Shown here: piece after piece, positions 10,172 to 21,478 of the stretch
Layout: each line of letters opens with the position of its first letter
Position numbering within the stretch: the stretch's first letter is position 1
Program-made: the position numbers and the translations under genes
DNA from: Pythium myriotylum
Lineage: Eukaryota; Oomycota; Peronosporomycetes; Pythiales; Pythiaceae
Assembly: GCA_023091665.1 (NCBI GenBank)
Contig: JALJCQ010000004.1
Location: 2,728,001-2,792,000, forward strand
DNA length: 64,000 bases
Direction of reading: 5' to 3'
The notes under the pieces: model-generated
What the model saw: only the letters and a program-made list of their open reading frames with translations
The model's database searches: none
Told to the model about the DNA's origin: nothing

Positions 10172-10663
10172 CCGCGGCGGTTAGACTACTCACGACTATA
10201 TAGCGATCCGTCTCTTGAGGCAGGCCGCCGACTCGCAGGGACCCACCAAGACGCGAATATGCCAACGGCCCCTCGGGTCTCTCCGCGGCGCCTCGCCTGT
10301 CGATCGCGGTATGATTATGTAACCTTTTTCCCACTCCGCTTTTTGGCGACAATAGACTTAGAACTGCTCTAGCGCTGGAGTGTTCTTTGGTCTTCTCGCT
10401 TGTGCCTCGCAGGCTCGGAGCTCTCTCTTGCCGCATCGTATCTAGAACAATCGCTTGGGTCGAAGGCGCGTGTTTCCGGCGTCGCGAAAAGATCGGCGAC
10501 GCCAAAATAGACCGGTCTAAATGGGACCTCTCTCGCCCTGCTCGATCTCTCCGGTCTAAACGCGCGTCTATTCCTATCCCCTTTCTCCTCCCTCTCCTCT
10601 CGACGGTCTGCGCTCTGCCAGATCTCCCCGCGCGCTCTCTTCCTCGCGTCCGGACGCTCAAGC
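10172..10663. promoter_or_regulatory. Intergenic region with clustered GGTCTAA/TTAGACC motifs
   Basis: No gene seen. The motif GTCTAA or its complement recurs near 10182, 10508-10520 and 10550-10565, and again inside the introns of the flanking genes (10030-10085 and 10747-10773). Inside introns some copies could serve as CTAAC branch sites; those between genes cannot. An antisense open frame here is Arg-rich and lacks motif support. Confidence 0.4.
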
Positions 10664-12635
10664 ATGGACGACCTCGACGACTTTGAATGCGACGACTTTG
10701 ACAGTGGGTCTTGCTCGCTTTCTCTCTCTCTCTCTTGATCCACCTGGTCTAACCTCGCGTCTAACGTGTCTAGAGACCCTCAAGGTCATCGTCGTGGGCA
10801 ATGGCAACGTGGGCAAGACGAGTCTCACGACGCGCTACGCCAAGGGCCGCTACACGGGCAACTACAAGAAAACCATCGGCGTCGACTTCATGGAGAAGCG
10901 TCTCGAGCTTCGCGACCTCAACGCCACGGTCAACCTCTTGATCTGGGACACGGCCGGCCAGGAAGAGTTCGGTGCGCTCACGAGCCGCTACTACAAAGGT
11001 GCTGGCGCCGTGGTCTACGTCTTCTCCACGACCGACCGCGCCTCGTTTGATGATCTCTTCAAGTGGCAGCGCAAGGTCGAGCACGAGTGCGGCCGCATCG
11101 CCCATGTGCTCGTGCAGAACAAGATCGACCTGGTCGACGAGGCCGCCATGACGCGCCGCGAGGTCGAAGCGAGAGCCGACGCCATGCGCGTCAAGCTCTT
11201 CCGGGCCTGCGTGCAGGACAACGTCAACGTGAGCGAGGTCTTTGAGTACCTGGCGCGTCAGTACCTCAAGCGAGGCGGCCGCGATGACGCGCTCGAAGCG
11301 GTTACGGACATCTCGACGCTCAGCTCGCAGCCCTCGCCGTCGTATGAACGCCGCTCGCGAAGCGGTCGCGAGGACTCGGACGCAGGCTCGGACGGGCGAC
11401 GAGGAGGCTCTTCGTCCCCGTCGGACCGAGCCTCTCGTGGTCGGGACCACGAGAGAAGCACTGGGTGGGGGTCTGGCCGGTTGGAGCGAGTGGATGCGGA
11501 CGAACGTGGCAGGAAAAACCGACGGAACGAGTACGACGAGCAGGACGATAGCGACGACGAGCGGAGAAGCTCACGCGAGAGCAAGGATCGCCATCGCGGT
11601 TGGGACCGGGACGACGGTGAGGACCGGCGCGGCGGCCGCGAGCGTCGATCCGAGCGAGAGCGACCCCGTGACCGTGACCGTGACCGTGATCATGACCGTG
11701 ACCGTGACCGAAGCGACCGAGACGACCGGCGAGCGAAAGATCGGGACCGAGCTCAGGGTCGCAGACACGAGGAGTGGGAGGACCGAGATCGTGAACGCGA
11801 CCGCGGGCTAGACAGAGAGCGAGACCGAGACAGGGGCGATGATCGCGACCGCGACCGCGAGCGCCGTGACCGTGGCCGTGGGCGGGACCGTGAACACGAT
11901 GGAGGCCGTGAGCAAGACAGAGACCGCGGAGGAAGACGCCATCGAGAGGGAGAGCGCGAACGAGGTCGGAGTGGTGATCGTGATAGGGAAACTGACCTGA
12001 AGGATGGGGATGCACCCAACGATATGAAGAATCGGAGTCGTAATCGTGGGAAAGATCTCGATGACGATGATTGTAACTCCGACGGTGAGAGCATCCACAT
12101 ATCCGATCGGCTCGGTAGCCGAAAGGACCGCGGGCGTGATGAGCCGAGTTCTCGAACCAAGGATAAGATGGAGGCCGAGCGGTCGCCTTCTCTCGCTCAC
12201 AAAGATGACAATGAACCAGTCGTAAAAGAAGACTCAGCGCGAGATACGGAGGCTGAAGCTGGTAGTCCCACGGCTTCTGTCCGCTCTGGAGAATTCGAAA
12301 AGAATGAACGTGACTCCCGCCAGAACTCGCGCTCGATGCGCGAGTCGGACCAAGTCTCCGTAAAGGACAAGAAGAGTCCTAGTCGGCCACAGAGTGACAA
12401 AAACTCCGAGCCGGACGCTCACAAACCTCTGGACAAGGCGACACTTCGAGCTCAACTCCGTGAAGGTCAGGATTCGGATTCCGAAAGTGAGAAGAGGAAC
12501 GGGATCAAGATAGATGGAGGAAAAGCAAGCACGAACGCATCCGAGTCTTCTCGTATTCAACCGAGCAAGCGACGAACGAACGGTAAGAAGACCAACCCTC
12601 TGCTATACAAGCTGAGCAAGCTCGTGTATAGCTAG
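10664..12635 (+). CDS. Rab23-like small GTPase with long RD/RS-rich C-terminal extension
   Basis: Two exons, join(10664..10703,10774..12635), 633 residues; the first exon gives MDDLDDFECDDFD and the 70-nt intron has GT-AG ends. Residues 14-195 are a complete Rab GTPase: P-loop GNGNVGKT, switch I region with YKKTIGVDF, WDTAGQEEF, FSTTDR, and NKID for guanine specificity. YKKTIGVDF, VFSTTD and LVQNKID are closest to Rab23, a ciliary/Hedgehog-linked Rab in animals. The remaining ~430 residues are RD, RE and RS dipeptides, then an acidic/Ser-rich segment. The end (KLSKLVYS) has no cysteine, so the usual C-terminal prenyl anchor is missing; membrane attachment, if any, must differ. RD/RS tracts usually favour nuclear or RNA-associated assemblies, but that is inference. 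Confidence 0.85.
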
Positions 12636-12775
12636 ATCCAGGTAAAACTCTTTGTGGCGTTGATCTTGATCTTGCTTTGAGGATTCTGCTTACACTTGAC
12701 ATAACGTCGATATATAAACATATCTATCAATGCAAACCTACTCTCTCCATTCTTCATCTCCAGTTGGAATCTACC

Positions 12776-15088
12776 ATGGAGCCATCAAGAGCCATGTCAA
12801 TGGAGGAACGGCTCCAACAAATGGTCACCAACCCGAAGCGGCGGCAGCGAGGTCAAGTCCCGATGGAAATCGTTCAACAAGCGCTAGAGTTTCAGCGCCA
12901 GTACGTACCGGAAATGGTCGACTTCAACGTCCGCTCCGTTTCAGACTGCTCCGAAAGCCTCATCCGAATGAGGAATGAAAAGCGTGAAGCCCGCGAATTT
13001 CGCGAAATGGCGTGGGAAGACCACGTCGCTACCGTGATCCGAGACGAGAAGATTCGCGTTACAGCAAATAAAGCCAAGAAGATCGCCCAGGAGACTGCAC
13101 TGCTTGCTCAGCTCAAGACCGACAAAGACAAGTGGAACATGGCAGTGGATTTAAGACTTACGGAGTACTTGCAGACAACACTCTCAGTCGCAGATGACTC
13201 GATTCGTGACGAGTACCTTGCCAGTCGGAACGGATTTGGCCAGACTCCACTTCATCGCGCTGTCAAGGCTAAAGACATCAAACTCACCAAGCTTCTCCTG
13301 GATCTCGGCGCAGATGTAACAGCTCGTGACGACGCAGCGCGAAGCGCGTTCCATTTTGCTGCCGAAATGGGCCAAACCGAGCTGTTTCGATTGCTCGTGA
13401 CGAGCTGCAAGCCGGAGAGCCGTGGAATTCTAGTTCAGGTTGACAGCGCCGGTTTCTCGTTGCTTCACGTGATTGCCAGGCACGGCCACCACGAGATCAT
13501 GCGCACTTTGCTGGAAGCACTGGATCTCGTCAAGCTCTGGTCGATCCTAAATCTGCCGGCAAAGAAAGACGGCTCCACTCCGCTGCATTTCGCGGCTCAA
13601 TATGGCCACGAGGATTGTCTACGGCTACTGTTGGAGATCAAAGCGACGAGAAGTGATCTCCGCAATGCGAGAGGCTCCACTGCCTTGCACCTCGTGCTCG
13701 AGCAGAACTTCAACATCGCAAACTTAGTCAATGTGTTCATCAACACCAGAGCGAGTAATGCTGCCGACGACACATTTGATGGTGTGGACGATTTCTCGGG
13801 TCTCAACTGCTTACACACAGCGATCATCAAAAACTACCGCGAAGTGGCTATCGCTCTGATCCACACCAAGCGAATAGCGCTCAACGCGTCCACTCGAGAA
13901 GGCGGCTGGAGCGCACTGCATTTGGCTGTGATGACAGAGGAGATCCACATCGTCAGGGCGCTCTTGGAAGCAGGTGCGATGGTTGATAGTGTCGACATGG
14001 ATGGCCAAACTCCACTGTTGCAGGCTTGCCTGGGTGGTCAACTCGAGGTGGTGCAACTACTTCTCAGAGCTGGCGCAAACCCCGCCCACCAAAACCGGCA
14101 AGGACACAGCCCGCTACATTATCTGTCGGCGTTCTGTAGAGATCGCGAACTGCTCGTCGAAGTTATCTCCCGAGGCGCAGATATGAGCGCGAAGTCTCTC
14201 AAGCTGAACACTCCAATGCACTTTGCTGCGATGAATGGCAACGAGGTCGCGACTCGAGTTCTTCTTGAACAAGGCGCAAGCGCGAGCGAGATCAACGAAG
14301 ACAAGCGGAGTGTTGTCTATCTGGCCAAGAAGTGGCGGCATCGGGAGGTTGAGGATCTTGTCAAACCGCCCGACGACCAAGTGGGTTTAGGAGGGACGGC
14401 CGCGGCGCATGACGGAAGCTGGAACGCACGGTCTCCGCACTTTGGAGGGCATGGCAATCGGCGCGCAGCACCGTTTGCAACGAGCGGAGGAGGACTGCCA
14501 AAGAGCTCCAGCTCTAGTCGAGCGCGAACACCGGCAACGACTCGCTCTGAAGACTCGGACGCCGACTCGATCTACAGCTTCGAAGACGAGAAGATCTTGG
14601 AGCCATCCACTCCATGGCCGGTCGGCCTGCGAACCTTGTCTCGAGAAAACAACGGCAACGCCTCACAGCTGCAGCGAAGGCAACCTGTCCGTTCTTTCGG
14701 CGAGCTCCGGCGGTTGTTCATGGCCCCCGAGACCCCTTCGCCAGCCACGGATCGTCTTCCGCTCAAGCCAGTCGTGCGGCCACGTCAGAAAGAGCGCCAC
14801 GACGCCGAGATGCAAGCCGCTCGCGAGCTACTGGATACGGGTGGTGTCCCAACGATCAGCAATGCGCAGCTCACGCGATTCACGCGGCGACTTCTCACGG
14901 GCCCTGTGCACATCCCGTGGGAGCTCACGGTGCCGACGCGCGAGGCGCAACTGCAGCGCAAGCTCAAGCCCAGCATCCGCACCAACGTCGGGCTGCTGCG
15001 CGACCATTTGGCGCACGCGCAGCGCCTCAGCTGGCCGCGCTACGCCCACCAGCGAGTCTTCCGCAAGGACGACTCGCTGCCATCCTGA
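12776..15088 (+). CDS. Ankyrin-repeat protein
   Basis: An intronless gene of 770 residues. Residues 1-130 are charged and helical. From about 155 to 540 there are roughly ten ankyrin repeats, recognisable by GQTPLHRAV, GSTPLHFAAQYGH, GSTALHLVL, GWSALHLAVM, GQTPLLQACLGG, GHSPLHYLS and NTPMHFAAMNG. The C-terminal third is Ser/Arg/Pro-rich and probably disordered. Ankyrin stacks bind other proteins; no catalytic domain, zinc finger or membrane span is seen, so the partner is unknown. The start chosen (MEPSRAMSMEERLQQ) follows an A/T-rich leader; an in-frame upstream ATG at 12677 adds 33 residues of non-coding appearance. Confidence 0.9.
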   Translation: MEPSRAMSMEERLQQMVTNPKRRQRGQVPMEIVQQALEFQRQYVPEMVDFNVRSVSDCSESLIRMRNEKREAREFREMAWEDHVATVIRDEKIRVTANKAKKIAQETALLAQLKTDKDKWNMAVDLRLTEYLQTTLSVADDSIRDEYLASRNGFGQTPLHRAVKAKDIKLTKLLLDLGADVTARDDAARSAFHFAAEMGQTELFRLLVTSCKPESRGILVQVDSAGFSLLHVIARHGHHEIMRTLLEALDLVKLWSILNLPAKKDGSTPLHFAAQYGHEDCLRLLLEIKATRSDLRNARGSTALHLVLEQNFNIANLVNVFINTRASNAADDTFDGVDDFSGLNCLHTAIIKNYREVAIALIHTKRIALNASTREGGWSALHLAVMTEEIHIVRALLEAGAMVDSVDMDGQTPLLQACLGGQLEVVQLLLRAGANPAHQNRQGHSPLHYLSAFCRDRELLVEVISRGADMSAKSLKLNTPMHFAAMNGNEVATRVLLEQGASASEINEDKRSVVYLAKKWRHREVEDLVKPPDDQVGLGGTAAAHDGSWNARSPHFGGHGNRRAAPFATSGGGLPKSSSSSRARTPATTRSEDSDADSIYSFEDEKILEPSTPWPVGLRTLSRENNGNASQLQRRQPVRSFGELRRLFMAPETPSPATDRLPLKPVVRPRQKERHDAEMQAARELLDTGGVPTISNAQLTRFTRRLLTGPVHIPWELTVPTREAQLQRKLKPSIRTNVGLLRDHLAHAQRLSWPRYAHQRVFRKDDSLPS

Positions 15089-15948
15089 GCTGCTCACCAA
15101 GAGATATGGCTACATTTTTGTCGAATAAAACCTAAAATCCCGAAGAAGGTTTTTTTGTCCGGTTTGGAGAACCGTGGGAAACAAGGACGACAATGGAGGA
15201 TAACGAGACGCCGCTTGCGCGCGTGACAGCGCATCGATCGTGAGGTAAGCGGATCCAGAACCACTGCTAGTGTGTAGAAGGGCAATCGCTCTTTCGCCTC
15301 GTGGTTGAACGAGCTCGAACGTCCGCGTGGTTGCAGAGATACAGGCGCGGGAAGTTGGGCTTCAAGGACGGAGGAACCTCTCGCCACCAATGACGGCGTC
15401 GAGTATGCGGCTCTCCGTCGCCAGCCTCATGCAGCGTCGCTCCATGCGCTGAGTTTGATTGGTTGGGTCGGTTCGATCCGCGAGGAAAAGCGAAGGATAG
15501 AAAGATCCCGTGAGGAGATCATGTTGCCCACTCGGACAAGTCGCGGCGTGTGATGAATCCTTACATGAGCAGTCGGCGCGTGGGGTCGCGCGATCTTCGA
15601 GTCGACGGCTGCGGCGGCTTTGCGTCTCTTCGCGGAGGCGTCGCTTCGTGCTGTGAGTTGGTGGCGCCTGCATGACTCTTCAGAAAGATCGGAGCACTTG
15701 GGGTTTGTATGGGACGGCAAGTGCTGCGTGTGAGGTCGCGCGTGAGCGGTGCAGAGCGCTCTCGAGCAGTCGGGCCAAAGCGGCGAAGAGACCAGCACGA
15801 CGCACGGCTCGTGGGGTGGGGTCGAGAGCCACGAGGAGCAAGCCGTGTGGAGAAGAGCGCGGTCATTGTTCGATAATCGCAGTCGGAGGCAAGTGCTCTC
15901 GGCGCGAAGCGGCCTGCAGGTGGAGCCCACGCGAACAACCCATCCGCC
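15089..15948. other. Intergenic region, no gene seen
   Basis: Long open frames on both strands here are Arg/Ser/His-rich products of GC-rich DNA without motifs. The stretch contains the 3' end of the ankyrin gene and the promoter of the repeat protein gene. Confidence 0.5.
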
Positions 15949-18900
15949 ATGAAGACCCCGACTCAGTACGGCACGGAGAACGAGGAGACGTCGTTCATTC
16001 GACGCATCGCCGCGCCCGATCGTGCCCATGCGAAGCGGAAGCAGAAGAAGCGCATGACGGTCGTCGGCGCGACGGTCGGGCTCATCGCTGCCTCGGCCGT
16101 CGTCGGCTACGCGGCCATGCGCCAAGGCTCCCTCAATGAGAATGTGCCTACGGAGCAGCTCGAGGCCAACGCCAAGTCGGCAGCTCACTACGCGAACGAC
16201 GCGTCGTACCCGTCATTTGAGGAGCTCGATGCCAACAACGACAAGCTGATCAGCCAGAGCGAGTACCTACGCTACATCCAAGGTCGCTTCAACGAGGAAA
16301 CGGCGAAGGTCAATGACGCCAACATCCCGCAGGATATCAAGGATAAGCTCAACGCGAAGCTCGAGGCCAATTTGGAAGAGGACGGAGACTGCACGAAGCG
16401 TGCCTTCAAGCGGGTAGGTAATAGAACTACGGGGAGCACTCTTTCGCAGATTCTCAACAATAGCTCTTCTGTAGATGAAAGCGAGCAAGATCACCCTCAA
16501 CGCCAAGAACCTCCACACGCTGTTCTACACGATCGATGAGTTCTGCGACACGGAGCCTCTGGTCATCACCCAAGACCTTCTTGACCAGTACACGCCTGCC
16601 CCTACGCTCCCACCGACCGAGGCGCCGACTGAGCCTCCAACGGAACCACCAACGGAATGGCTGCCGGAACCGCCAGTGTACCCCACTGGGGCGCCGGAGT
16701 TCTTCACTGAGGCTCCTCACTTTGACGAGTACCCGACGAACGCGCCTCATCAGGAGGAGTTCTTCACCGAAGCCCCTCACATTGATGAGTACTTCACTCA
16801 GGCCCCGCATCACGAGGAATTATTCACCGAAGCTCCTCACATTGACGAGTACTTCACCGAGGCCCCGCATCACGAGGAATCGTTCACCGAAGCTCCTCAC
16901 ATTGATGAATACTTCACCGAAGCACCAAAGCAGCCTCAGGAATACCCAGCTGAGGATCTGAAGCCATGGAATCCGATTGACCCAACGATTGAGCCTGCGG
17001 ATGAGCAAGAGGTTAAGACTGAGTCTCCGTATTTCTCGGATGTCCCTGTCATTAGCCCCGTTAACCCCGTGTTTCCCGATGAGCCTGTGCGCACGGAAGC
17101 CCCATTCGATGGACTACTCAACTACCCAACCAACGGTCCAGACTTCAGTGAGCCCACAAACTCCTACGGCCCAATCGGAGGATCCACTACTGAGACTGAC
17201 GTCAAGGAGGTCGTCAAGGACGAGGCGCAGACCCAGACCACCGTCGTGGAGGACCCTGTCACCGGCAACGACAAGGTGATCGAGGAGAACCCAGCCACCG
17301 GCGAGACCGTCATCACCGAGATCAACTCGTCGACCGGCGAGGAGGTTAAGACGACGATCATCGAGGAGAACCAGGAGACTGGTGAGAAGAAGGTGATCGA
17401 GGAGAACGCTGAGACTGGCGAGAAGACCGAAACCATCGAGAACACTGTGACTGGCGAGCAGGAGACGAAGTCGTACGTCGAGGAGAACCCGACCGTGCAG
17501 GAGGAGGAGCAGACGAAGGTTGGGGTCGTGACCAACCCTTCGACTGGCGAGAAGGAAGTCGTTGAGGAGAACACTGCCACTGGTGAGAAGGATATCGTCG
17601 TTGTGGATCCCTCGACCGGCGAGGAGCAGAAGGAGATCGTGATCGCTCAGGACCCTCTTACCGGCGAGGAGACCAAGTCGGTGATCCAGGAGAACCCTGT
17701 GACGGGCGACTCAACTGTCATCTCGCAGGACCCTACCACCGGTGAGCAGACCAAGACTGTGATCGAGGCTCCCGAAGATGACCACAAGTCGTACGATGAG
17801 CAGCTACCTCAGACTGAGACCGACGTCAAGGAGGTCGTCAAGGACGAGGCGCAGACCCAGACCACCGTCGTGGAGGACCCTGCCACCGGCAACGACAAGG
17901 TGATCGAGGAGAACCCAGCCACCGGCGAGACCGTCATCACCGAGATCAACTCGTCGACCGGCGAGGAGGTTAAGACGACGATCATCGAGGAGAACCAGGA
18001 GACTGGTGAGAAGAAGGTGATCGAGGAGAACGCTGAGACTGGCGAGAAGACCGAAACCATCGAGAACACTGTGACTGGCGAGCAGGAGACGAAGTCGTAC
18101 GTCGAGGAGAACCCGACCGTGCAGGAGGAGGAGCAGACGAAGGTTGAGGTCGTGACCAACCCTTCGACTGGCGAGAAGGAAGTCGTTGAGGAGAACACTG
18201 CCACTGGTGAGAAGGATATCGTCGTTGTGGATCCCTCGACCGGCGAGGAGCAGAAGGAGATCGTGATCGCTCAGGACCCTCTTACCGGCGAGGAGACCAA
18301 GTCGGTGATCCAGGAGAACCCTGTGACGGGCGACTCAACTGTCATCTCGCAGGACCCTACCACCGGTGAGCAGACCAAGACTGTGATCGAGGCTCCCGAA
18401 GATGACCACAAGTCGTACGATGAGCAGCTACCTCAGACTGAGACCGACGTCAAGGAGGTCGTCAAGGACGAGGCGCAGACCCAGACCACCGTCGTGGAGG
18501 ACCCTGCCACCGGCAACGACAAGGTGATCGAGGAGAACCCAGCCACCGGCGAGACCGTCATCACCGAGATCAACTCGTCGACCGGCGAGGAGGTTAAGAC
18601 GACGATCATCGAGGAGAACCAGGAGACTGGTGAGAAGAAGGTGATCGAGGAGAACGCTGAGACTGGCGAGAAGACCGAAACCATCGAGAACACTGTGACT
18701 GGCGAGCAGGAGACGAAGTCGTACGTCGAGGAGAACCCGACCGTGCAGGAGGAGGAGCAGACGAAGGTTGAGGTCGTGACCAACCCTTCGACTGGCGAGA
18801 AGGAAGTCGTTGAGGAGAACACTGCCACTGGTGAGAAGGATATCGTCGTTGTGGATCCCTCGACCGGCGAGGAGCAGAAGGAGATCGTGATCGCTCAGGA

Positions 18901-21311
18901 CCCTCTTACCGGCGAGGAGACCAAGTCGGTGATCCAGGAGAACCCTGTGACGGGCGACTCAACTGTCATCTCGCAGGACCCTACCACCGGTGAGCAGACC
19001 AAGACTGTGATCGAGGCTCCCGAAGATGACCACAAGTCGTACGATGAGCAGCTACCTCAGACTGAGACCGACGTCAAGGAGGTCGTCAAGGACGAGGCGC
19101 AGACCCAGACCACCGTCGTGGAGGACCCTGCCACCGGCAACGACAAGGTGATCGAGGAGAACCCAGCCACCGGCGAGACCGTCATCACCGAGATCAACTC
19201 GTCGACCGGCGAGGAGGTTAAGACGACGATCATCGAGGAGAACCAGGAGACTGGTGAGAAGAAGGTGATCGAGGAGAACGCTGAGACTGGCGAGAAGACC
19301 GAAACCATCGAGAACACTGTGACTGGCGAGCAGGAGACGAAGTCGTACGTCGAGGAGAACCCGACCGTGCAGGAGGAGGAGCAGACGAAGGTTGAGGTCG
19401 TGACCAACCCTTCGACTGGCGAGAAGGAAGTCGTTGAGGAGAACACTGCCACTGGTGAGAAGGATATCGTCGTTGTGGATCCCTCGACCGGCGAGGAGCA
19501 GAAGGAGATCGTGATCGCTCAGGACCCTCTTACCGGCGAGGAGACCAAGTCGGTGATCCAGGAGAACCCTGTGACGGGCGACTCAACTGTCATCTCGCAG
19601 GACCCTACCACCGGTGAGCAGACCAAGACTGTGATCGAGGCTCCCGAAGATGACCACAAGTCGTACGATGAGCAGCTACCTCAGACTGAGACCGACGTCA
19701 AGGAGGTCGTCAAGGACGAGGCGCAGACCCAGACCACCGTCGTGGAGGACCCTGCCACCGGCAACGACAAGGTGATCGAGGAGAACCCAGCCACCGGCGA
19801 GACCGTCATCACCGAGATCAACTCGTCGACCGGCGAGGAGGTTAAGACGACGATCATCGAGGAGAACCAGGAGACTGGTGAGAAGAAGGTGATCGAGGAG
19901 AACGCTGAGACTGGCGAGAAGACCGAAACCATCGAGAACACTGTGACTGGCGAGCAGGAGACGAAGTCGTACGTCGAGGAGAACCCGACCGTGCAGGAGG
20001 AGGAGCAGACGAAGGTTGAGGTCGTGACCAACCCTTCGACTGGCGAGAAGGAAGTCGTTGAGGAGAACACTGCCACTGGTGAGAAGGATATCGTCGTTGT
20101 GGATCCCTCGACCGGCGAGGAGCAGAAGGAGATCGTGATCGCTCAGGACCCTCTTACCGGCGAGGAGACCAAGTCGGTGATCCAGGAGAACCCTGTGACG
20201 GGCGACTCAACTGTCATCTCGCAGGACCCTACCACCGGTGAGCAGACCAAGACTGTGATCGAGGCTCCCGAAGATGACCACAAGTCGTACGATGAGCAGC
20301 TACCTCAGACTGAGACCGACGTCAAGGAGGTCGTCAAGGACGAGGCGCAGACCCAGACCACCGTCGTGGAGGACCCTGCCACCGGCAACGACAAGGTGAT
20401 CGAGGAGAACCCAGCCACCGGCGAGACCGTCATCACCGAGATCAACTCGTCGACCGGCGAGGAGGTTAAGACGACGATCATCGAGGAGAACCAGGAGACT
20501 GGTGAGAAGAAGGTGATCGAGGAGAACGCTGAGACTGGCGAGAAGACCGAAACCATCGAGAACACTGTGACTGGCGAGCAGGAGACGAAGTCGTACGTCG
20601 AGGAGAACCCGACCGTGCAGGAGGAGGAGCAGACGAAGGTTGAGGTCGTGACCAACCCTTCGACTGGCGAGAAGGAAGTCGTTGAGGAGAACACTGCCAC
20701 TGGTGAGAAGGATATCGTCGTTGTGGATCCCTCGACCGGCGAGGAGCAGAAGGAGATCGTGATCGCTCAGGACCCTCTTACCGGCGAGGAGACCAAGTCG
20801 GTGATCCAGGAGAACCCTGTGACGGGCGACTCAACTGTCATCTCGCAGGACCCTACCACCGGTGAGCAGACCAAGACTGTGATCGAGGCTCCCGAGGATG
20901 ACCAGAAGCTATCTGGTGGTGATGATCTTAACGATGTGAGCAAGAATCTTCGAGGCTATGATGATCAGAACCCTTCAAGCAATGACAGCAAGAACTACAT
21001 GACCAAGGAAGAATTCCACCAGAAGCTTGTTCAGCACTTCGACCAGGAAGACCAGCTTTTGGACAACGTCATCGACAAGGCAAACGAAGAGTACGAGGCG
21101 ATTTCCTCAAAGGTTCAGCGCCTTGATGACTGTATCGAGAAGGCTGCGAACAAGGTGAGAGACCGCTGTAGTTTACTGTATCGTGACTGTATGATTGACA
21201 ACTCTTGTGCTTTTGTAATAGTTTGGCTGGTACGGCGTGTACGAGCAGGCCCCCCACTTCCAAAATGCTGTCGACTGGGTCGCAAACGTCTGCCTGCAGG
21301 GTAGCGACTAA
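15949..21311 (+). CDS. Type II membrane protein with EF-hand and six 208-residue repeats
   Basis: Three exons, join(15949..16413,16475..21154,21222..21311), 1,744 residues; introns of 61 and 67 nt keep frame. Order: short basic cytosolic tail; one membrane span (about residues 36-57, VVGATVGLIAASAVVGYAAM); an EF-hand loop DANNDKLISQSE; a cysteine pair around the first intron; a Pro/Thr stalk; four 20-residue FTEAPH repeats; six near-identical 208-residue Glu/Thr-rich repeats; then a C-terminal domain with two more cysteines (DDC...ANVC). Topology suggests a surface or secreted-pathway protein with a long extended ectodomain, perhaps adhesive, but function is unknown. A smaller paralog at 24797-26206 shares both end domains and the first intron position. 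The usual annotation pitfall is losing the short first and last exons. Confidence 0.9.
16700..16939 (+). repeat. Four 60-bp (20-residue) FTEAPH repeats
   Basis: Units begin at 16700, 16760, 16820 and 16880. Each codes for FTEAPHIDEY followed by FTEAPHHEE-like residues, so the 20-residue unit is itself two related half-units. Conservation is lower than in the downstream 624-bp array, implying an older expansion. Confidence 0.9.
17189..20905 (+). repeat. Six tandem 624-bp coding repeats, nearly identical
   Basis: Units begin at 17189, 17813, 18437, 19061, 19685 and 20309, period exactly 624 bp (208 codons). Units 2-6 appear identical in protein apart from the last few codons; unit 1 differs at a Val/Ala and a Gly/Glu position. 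Each unit is built from about 13 degenerate sub-repeats of 14-17 residues around the core [DN]Px-T-G-[ED]. Such homogeneity at DNA level indicates recent expansion or ongoing homogenisation; the copy number is probably variable between strains and may be mis-assembled. Confidence 0.97.
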
Positions 21312-21478
21312 GCGTCTACGAGATGGATGTGCTATGATCTCCGCCCGTTGCGAAGTGCATTTCTTTCCGGAAGTGAGTAGCTGCCTTGGGTCAAGTGTAG
21401 TGACTCCATTGTCTCCCGGTGTATACATATTCATACTGGTTGAGCCTGTTTGTGTCTATTTATCATCTCTCACGATCT

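Noticed and set aside
10161..10661. 166-codon antisense frame between the ssSPT and Rab23-like genes
   Set aside because: Arg-rich, no motif, and covers the promoter of the GTPase gene.
11320..12015. Long His/Gly-rich antisense frame over the Rab23-like tail
   Set aside because: Reverse complement of the RD/RS repeat; composition explained by the sense strand.
15427..16188. 253-codon antisense frame upstream of the repeat protein
   Set aside because: It overlaps the well-supported first exon of the membrane protein and has Arg/Ser-rich random composition.
17164..20700. Antisense open frames of 131-138 codons, one per 624-bp repeat
   Set aside because: They recur with the repeat period and are the mirror of a Glu/Thr/Val-rich coding repeat; Ser/Val/Phe-rich composition with no motif.
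17189..20905. CRISPR-like regular array
   Set aside because: Units are 624 bp, coding, without spacers, in a eukaryotic gene.
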